Shown: piece by piece, positions 60,171-64,000 of the stretch | How the letters are laid out: every line of letters starts with the position of its first letter | Numbering within the stretch: position 1 is the first letter of the stretch | From: DASSUW01 sp963835525 | GTDB taxonomy: Bacteria; Actinomycetota; Thermoleophilia; Solirubrobacterales; Solirubrobacteraceae | Assembly: GCA_963835525.1 (NCBI GenBank) | Contig: CAWIFM010000009.1 | Coordinates: 558,001-622,000, forward strand | Length of the DNA stretch: 64,000 nt | Direction of reading: 5' to 3' | The notes under the pieces: model-generated | The model's database searches: none | Told to the model about the DNA's origin: nothing | Seen by the model: the letters and a program-made list of their open reading frames with translations, nothing else | Made by a program: the position numbers and the translations under genes

Positions 60171-61872
60171 GCGAAGCCGGGCGGTGTACGTGCCCGTGAC
60201 GGTGTAGAGGAAGCTCGGGCGCGACGGCGGTCGAGTCGTCGAAGGCGCCGTCGGCGTCGAGATCCCAGGCGTACGTCAGTCGCCTGGCCGTCGGGATCGC
60301 TCGACGTGGACCCATTGAACGCGACGCTGAGCGGCACGCTCCCGCTGCTCGGGGTCGCGGTCGCCCGCGCGACCGGCGCGCGGTTCGTGGTCAGCGAGCG
60401 GATCCGCCGGATCGTGCCGCCGTCGAGGTCGACGTAGTAGAGGTCACCGCCGGGGCCGAACTGCAGTTCGACCGGGTTCGACGCGCCCGAGACGAATGTC
60501 TGCCGGTTGTTCGGGGTCGGGGAGCCCGTTGGCTCCGGCGAGCATCGCCCAGATGCAGTCGCGGCTGTAGTCCGCGAAGAACAGCGCGCCGTTGTACGAC
60601 GGCCGGGAAGCTGCTTTCCGGCGGCGTGAAGGCGAGGCCGGAGGTCGAGGACGAGCCGACGCCGCACGCCTCGCCGGCCACGACGCGCGACTGGTGGTTG
60701 TACGTGTAGTACGGGCCCGCTGTGCGCGCCGGTGCCCTGGCGTAGAGCGACTCGCACAGGTTGAGGTTCAGGTTGCCGTACGAGTTCAGCTCGCCCGTGC
60801 CCTCGTAGCACGGCCAGCCGAAGTTCCGCATGGCCGCGGTCGGCGTCGGGACCGGTTGATCTCCTCCCAGGAGTTCCAGCCGACGTCGCCGGCCCAGACC
60901 TCGCTGGTGCCCGGGCCGGACCGTGATCCGGAACGGGTTGCGGAAGCCGTAGGCCACGATGCGGCGCGCGTTCGCATCCGCGCTGCCGGCATTCGGGTTG
61001 TCGGGCAGCGCGGCGCCGGTGTCCGGGTTCACGCGCAGGATCGAGCCGCCGAGGCCGGTCGGGTCGCCGGGCGTCCGCACGTCCTGGCTGCGCAGTGCGC
61101 CGCCTTCCGCGGTCGGCGGGCGTCATGCCGCCGCCCACCGGCCGTTCGGGTCGCCGCACGGGTTGCGCGGCGAGCCGTCCTGGCCGTAGTCGGCGAAGTT
61201 GAAGCTCGCGCCGTCGCCGCCGCTGACGTAGAGCGCGCCGTCGGCGCCGAAGGCGAGGCGAGCCGACGGAGTGGCTCGGGTACTGCTGGCACCAGTCCTC
61301 GATCAGGACCTGCTCGACGCCGCCGCTGAGCCGCGAGAGGCGGCCGCTGACCACGCACCCGTCGTCGGTGGCGCCCGGCGGGGTCGGGCAGGAGTCGCCC
61401 CAGCGCGGGAACTGCGCCGAGTTCGGGTCCTTGTTGTAGGCGTAGAGGACGTAGACGTACGGGCGCGCCGCTGGCGAACTGCGGGTCGAGCGCGAGGCCG
61501 AGCAGGCCGCGGTCCCAGAAGTCGTGCACCTGCTGGCGCGAGGTCGGCGTAGACCGTCGGCGTGGGGTCGCCGAAGTCGTCGAAGATCTTGATCAGCCCG
61601 CTCTTCTCGGCGACGAAGATCCGCCGTCGGGCGCGAAGCGCACCGCGCTCGGGTTCGTCAGCCCGCTGAAGCGCGATCGTCTCCTGGAAGCCCGGCCGGC
61701 GGCGCGACGGCGGCGGCGGCGCAGCGGGCGGTGGCGCCGCACAGCGCGGCGCCGGTCGAAGGCTCCCTCGCCGGCGGCGGCGGCCGCCGACGGCGAAGGA
61801 CTCAGCAGGCGGCGCGAGTGCGAGCCAGTGGCGCAGCGCGGGCACGCCGCAGAGGGCCGACGGGAGCGGCAT
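60167..61872 (-). pseudogene. Copy 2 of the PQQ-dehydrogenase-type protein: 5' part with many frameshifts
   Basis: Fragments of the signal peptide (MPLPSALCGVPALRHWLALA) and of the dehydrogenase domain appear in all three minus frames in order. They include IFVAEKSGLIKIFDDFGDPT, WDRGLLGLALDPQFASGAP, VSGRLSRLSGGVEQVLIEDW, DPTGLGGSILRVNPDTGAAL, SEVWAGDVGWNSWEEINRS, MRNFGWPCYEGTGELNSYG and GGDLYYVDLDGGTIRRIRSL. I count at least eight one-base shifts in 1.7 kb. Codon-level conservation with copy 1 remains high and stop codons are rare, which argues for poor base calling in this stretch at least as much as for gene decay. Confidence 0.75.
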
Positions 61873-61948
61873 GCCCGCGACCCTATGGCCGGTCGCGGCG
61901 ACCTGCCCACTGGCCGATAGGGCCAGATCCGCTAGAAAGCTGAACCGG

Positions 61949-63229
61949 TCAGGAGGTCTTGTCCCAGGCGAGCAGCGAGGGAAGCGGATCGAACGGCTTG
62001 CCGCCGTCGTACCAGCCGGGCGCGCTCCACATCTCGAAGTGCAGGTGGCAGCCGCTGGCGCGCCCCGTCTGGCCCACGTAGCCGATCAGCTGGCCGGTGC
62101 GGACGCGATCGCCCACGTTCACCAGCGCCGCGTCGCGCAGGTGCATGTACGTGTAGTCGATGCCGGTGCGCTCGCCGTCGATCACCAGGTAGTGGCCGGC
62201 GGCGCCGTGGTACTGCTTGAACTTGACCGTGCCGCCGCGCGCCGCCACCAGCGGCGTCCCGCAGGCGGCGAAGGTGTCGTGGCCCTGATGGCCGCGGCCG
62301 CCGCCGAAGCGCGCGGCGTTCTCGCCGTAGTAGTGCGGGCCGCGGATCGGGAACTCGTGGGCGAGGAACTGGATCTGGGACGGATCGGGGGCCGCGGGCT
62401 TCGGCGCCTGTGCGCGCACGGCCTGAACGCCGTCGGCGTCGACCGCCGTGACCCGGAAGGCATAGCGGCCCTGCTGCTGGAGCTTGCCCGCCACGGTTCC
62501 GTCCCAGCTCAGGATCCGTGGCGTCTCCGGCGCGACCTGGCCCTCCTGCCAGCTCGTCACCACGACGCCGTCCTTCACGCGCACGAGCTCGACGACGACG
62601 TCGGCCGGCTTGCCGCCGTGCAGCACGTAGGAGGCGCGGGCGGGCAGCGCGGCGTCGAAGAACGCGCGCCGCGACTGCACCTGCACCTCGACCGTGGGGC
62701 CGCTGCTCTCCGCCTTCAGCGTCGCCGGCGCGGCGATGGCGAGCGCCGTCGCGCTCGGCAGCGACCGCTCGCCGTCGTGGCGGGCGACGAGCAGCGGTCC
62801 GGCCACGGCGCCCAGCGGCACCCGCACGTCGACGACGTTGCGCTTGCGCCGCAGCGGCGCCGCGGCGACGTCGTCGGCCGCGTCCTCGGCGCCCAGGAAC
62901 ACGACCTCGTACGTGCGCCCGAGCGCACGCCCCCGCAGGCGCACGAGCGAGCCCGCGCCACCGGTGGCCGTGTCCTGGCAGGCGCGGATGCAGCGCCACG
63001 AGTGCAGCACCGGCGCGGGCCGCACCTTGACGCCGAAGGGCGGCGCCGAGAGCTGCGGCGCGCTCTGGGGAGCTCCGGGCGAGGTCCCGCCCGTCGACTC
63101 CTGGGCGCCGGCCGGACCGGCAAGAGCAAGGGCGACGACGCCACCGGCCGCGATGGCGCGGACCAGTCCCTTGGCGTATGTCCTTCCGCGGCCGCGACGT
63201 GTCGCGGCGCGCCCCCGGCGTGCCCCCAT
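61949..63229 (-). CDS. Secreted M23-family metalloendopeptidase
   Basis: The 426-residue protein has a basic N-terminus and signal peptide (about 1-42, ending AGA-Q), an Ig-like/beta region (about 60-275) and a C-terminal M23 peptidase domain. The zinc motifs are HQGHD (His314, Asp318) and HLHF (His395, His397), with FPIRGPHYYGENAARFGGGR at the domain start. It should cut peptidoglycan cross-bridges outside the cell. The ATG at 63229 lies directly behind a c-di-AMP riboswitch, a usual regulator of cell-wall hydrolases in actinobacteria. Active-site residues are all present. Confidence 0.92.
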   Translation of the reverse strand: MGARRGRAATRRGRGRTYAKGLVRAIAAGGVVALALAGPAGAQESTGGTSPGAPQSAPQLSAPPFGVKVRPAPVLHSWRCIRACQDTATGGAGSLVRLRGRALGRTYEVVFLGAEDAADDVAAAPLRRKRNVVDVRVPLGAVAGPLLVARHDGERSLPSATALAIAAPATLKAESSGPTVEVQVQSRRAFFDAALPARASYVLHGGKPADVVVELVRVKDGVVVTSWQEGQVAPETPRILSWDGTVAGKLQQQGRYAFRVTAVDADGVQAVRAQAPKPAAPDPSQIQFLAHEFPIRGPHYYGENAARFGGGRGHQGHDTFAACGTPLVAARGGTVKFKQYHGAAGHYLVIDGERTGIDYTYMHLRDAALVNVGDRVRTGQLIGYVGQTGRASGCHLHFEMWSAPGWYDGGKPFDPLPSLLAWDKTS

Positions 63230-63245
63230 GCGCTCCTGCTGTGTC

Positions 63246-63356
63246 AGGGCCTACGGGGTTAGCTGACGGGCTCGCGCAAGCTCCAGCGCTACCAGACGGC
63301 AATGCCTGGATTCGCCCCACTACGACGGTTCCCCCGTTCCGCCCGTCCCAGGCGGA
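63246..63356 (-). promoter_or_regulatory. Cyclic di-AMP riboswitch (ydaO/yuaA type)
   Basis: On the minus strand the conserved blocks of this riboswitch appear in order: GGGGGAACC (63327-63335), GGGCGAATC (63309-63317), a variable hairpin, then CCCGTCAGCTAACCCCGTAG near the 3' end (core 63249-63267). It ends about 20 nt before the M23 peptidase ATG. Binding of c-di-AMP would normally turn the downstream cell-wall hydrolase gene off. The exact ends of the element are approximate. Confidence 0.85.
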
Positions 63357-63404
63357 TTCGGCCGTGTCTGTTGGACCGGGCGGGAGTATATGCAAACGGG
63401 CGGC

Positions 63405-63410
63405 TATCAT
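63405..63410 (+). promoter_or_regulatory. Candidate -10 box of rplM
   Basis: TATCAT lies 10 nt before the TTG start of rplM, suggesting a very short or absent leader. No convincing -35 is visible; TTGGAC at 63371 is too far upstream. Confidence 0.35.
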
Positions 63411-63420
63411 TCCCGCCGCC

Positions 63421-63855
63421 TTGAAGACCTACGTCGCCACCCCACAGGACCGGGAGCGCAACTGGCTGCTCGTGGACGCCGAGGGGCAGACCCTCGGCCG
63501 CCTCGCGACCCAGATCGCCGACGCTCTGCGCGGCAAGCGCAAGCCCACTTACACGCCGCACGTGGACACCGGCGACTTCGTGGTGGTCGTGAACGCCGAG
63601 AAGATCTCGGTCACCGGCGACAAGCGCCAGGCCAAGCTCTACCACCGCCACTCGGGCTATCCCGGCGGCCTCAAGACGCGCACGCTCAACGACATGCTCG
63701 AGCGCCGGCCCGAAGAGGTCATCCGGCTCGCCGTGCGCGGCATGCTCCCCAAGAACCGCCTGGCCCGCAAGCAGCTCACGAAGCTGAAGGTCTACGCCGG
63801 TCCTGAGCACCCGCACGAGGCGCAGAAGCCGCAACCGATGGAGATCAAGACTTGA
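63421..63855 (+). CDS. rplM: 50S ribosomal protein L13
   Basis: The 144-residue protein has the L13 hallmarks KTYVATPQDRERNWLLVDAE, LGRLATQIADALRGKRKPTY, GDFVVVVNAEKISVTGDK, HSGYPGGLKTRTL and RGMLPKNRLARKQL. A TTG start at 63421 gives exactly the normal N-terminus; the longer frame upstream runs through the divergent riboswitch. rpsI follows with a 4-nt overlap, the usual L13-S9 operon. Confidence 0.95.
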   Translation: MKTYVATPQDRERNWLLVDAEGQTLGRLATQIADALRGKRKPTYTPHVDTGDFVVVVNAEKISVTGDKRQAKLYHRHSGYPGGLKTRTLNDMLERRPEEVIRLAVRGMLPKNRLARKQLTKLKVYAGPEHPHEAQKPQPMEIKT

Positions 63856-64000
63856 GCGCCGAGGACAAGAACGAGGCCAACGAGCCCGAGGAGCTCGAGG
63901 AGCCGCAGCAGCCCGCCGCGGAGGAGCCCGAGGAGGAGCAGCCGGCCGCCGAGGAGGCCGCGCCCGCCGAGGAGGCCGCGCCGGCTGAGGAGCCCGTGGC
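63852..64000 (+). CDS. rpsI: 30S ribosomal protein S9 (5' part only)
   Basis: A TTG start at 63852 overlaps the rplM stop (TTGA). The visible 49 codons encode only an acidic, repetitive leader rich in Glu, Ala and Pro (AEDKNEANEPEELEEPQQPA and EEAAPAEEAAPAEE). Actinobacterial S9 proteins often carry such acidic N-terminal extensions before the conserved domain, which lies beyond the window. The identification rests on position after rplM and on this extension. Confidence 0.75.
   Translation, partial: MSAEDKNEANEPEELEEPQQPAAEEPEEEQPAAEEAAPAEEAAPAEEPV

Noticed and set aside
63391..63398. TGCAAACG before rplM as a LacI operator
   Set aside because: Only one half-site is present, without the second arm, and it lies at a ribosomal protein promoter unrelated to the island.

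Overview
The window is about 72% G+C, has very short intergenic gaps, many GTG/TTG starts and 1-8 nt gene overlaps. Gene content (GuaB3 paralog, CysM/Mec-type cysteine pathway, murI-rph-rdgB order, rplM-rpsI with an acidic S9 N-terminus, long secreted PKD/LamG proteins, paired liv-type ABC transporters) points to a high-G+C actinobacterium. Thermoleophilia/Solirubrobacterales is my best guess, by inference only. Many genes show a TANNNT box only 6-10 nt before the start codon (for example near 2203, 4999, 47977, 50572, 57283), which suggests frequent leaderless transcription.

Layout. 1-3448: end of a liv-type ABC importer (binding protein, LivG, LivF) and a ROK regulator. 3445-7932: secreted LVIVD-repeat protein, CysM, two Tat-signal ferritin-like proteins, TatA, a Mec-like JAMM protease and a DUF2007-type protein. 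7965-26283: an 18-kb catabolic island. A LacI-family regulator is encoded inside it, and operator-like palindromes (TGCAAACGTTTGCA) sit at all four of its apparent promoters. These drive an MFS-lacI pair, a liv importer plus six enzyme genes, a divergent M24-fold enzyme, and a second enzyme operon holding a dehydrogenase, two carboxymuconolactone decarboxylase/AhpD-like genes and a 2-oxoacid dehydrogenase E1 pair. One of the AhpD-like genes has an in-frame UGA exactly at the second Cys of its CxxC motif, followed by a SECIS-like hairpin: a strong candidate selenoprotein. The substrate of the island is not evident.

26258-36137: ABC-2 exporter, a REP-like palindromic spacer, a peptidase-like protein, two large secreted hydrolases (S15 family and penicillin-acylase family), DUF1802, a second hydroxyisobutyrate-dehydrogenase-like protein and a Zn-finger-like small protein. 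36292-42495: nadB, a divergent histone-deacetylase-like gene, a zinc-ribbon/SPOR pair, a glycosyltransferase, a Flp-pilin-like peptide and small membrane proteins. 42535-53631: housekeeping genes (murI, rph, rdgB, a CDF transporter, Roadblock, HU, pyrF, LysM, D,D-carboxypeptidase, PfkB kinase, guaB3, guaA).

53628-61872: two tandem PQQ-type sugar dehydrogenase/PKD/BACON/LamG genes on the minus strand. The first carries one frameshift; the second has many in its 5' part but is open for 941 codons in its 3' part. 61949-64000: an M23 endopeptidase behind a recognisable c-di-AMP (ydaO/yuaA) riboswitch, then divergent rplM and the start of rpsI. No tRNA, rRNA, CRISPR array, insertion sequence or integrase was seen.
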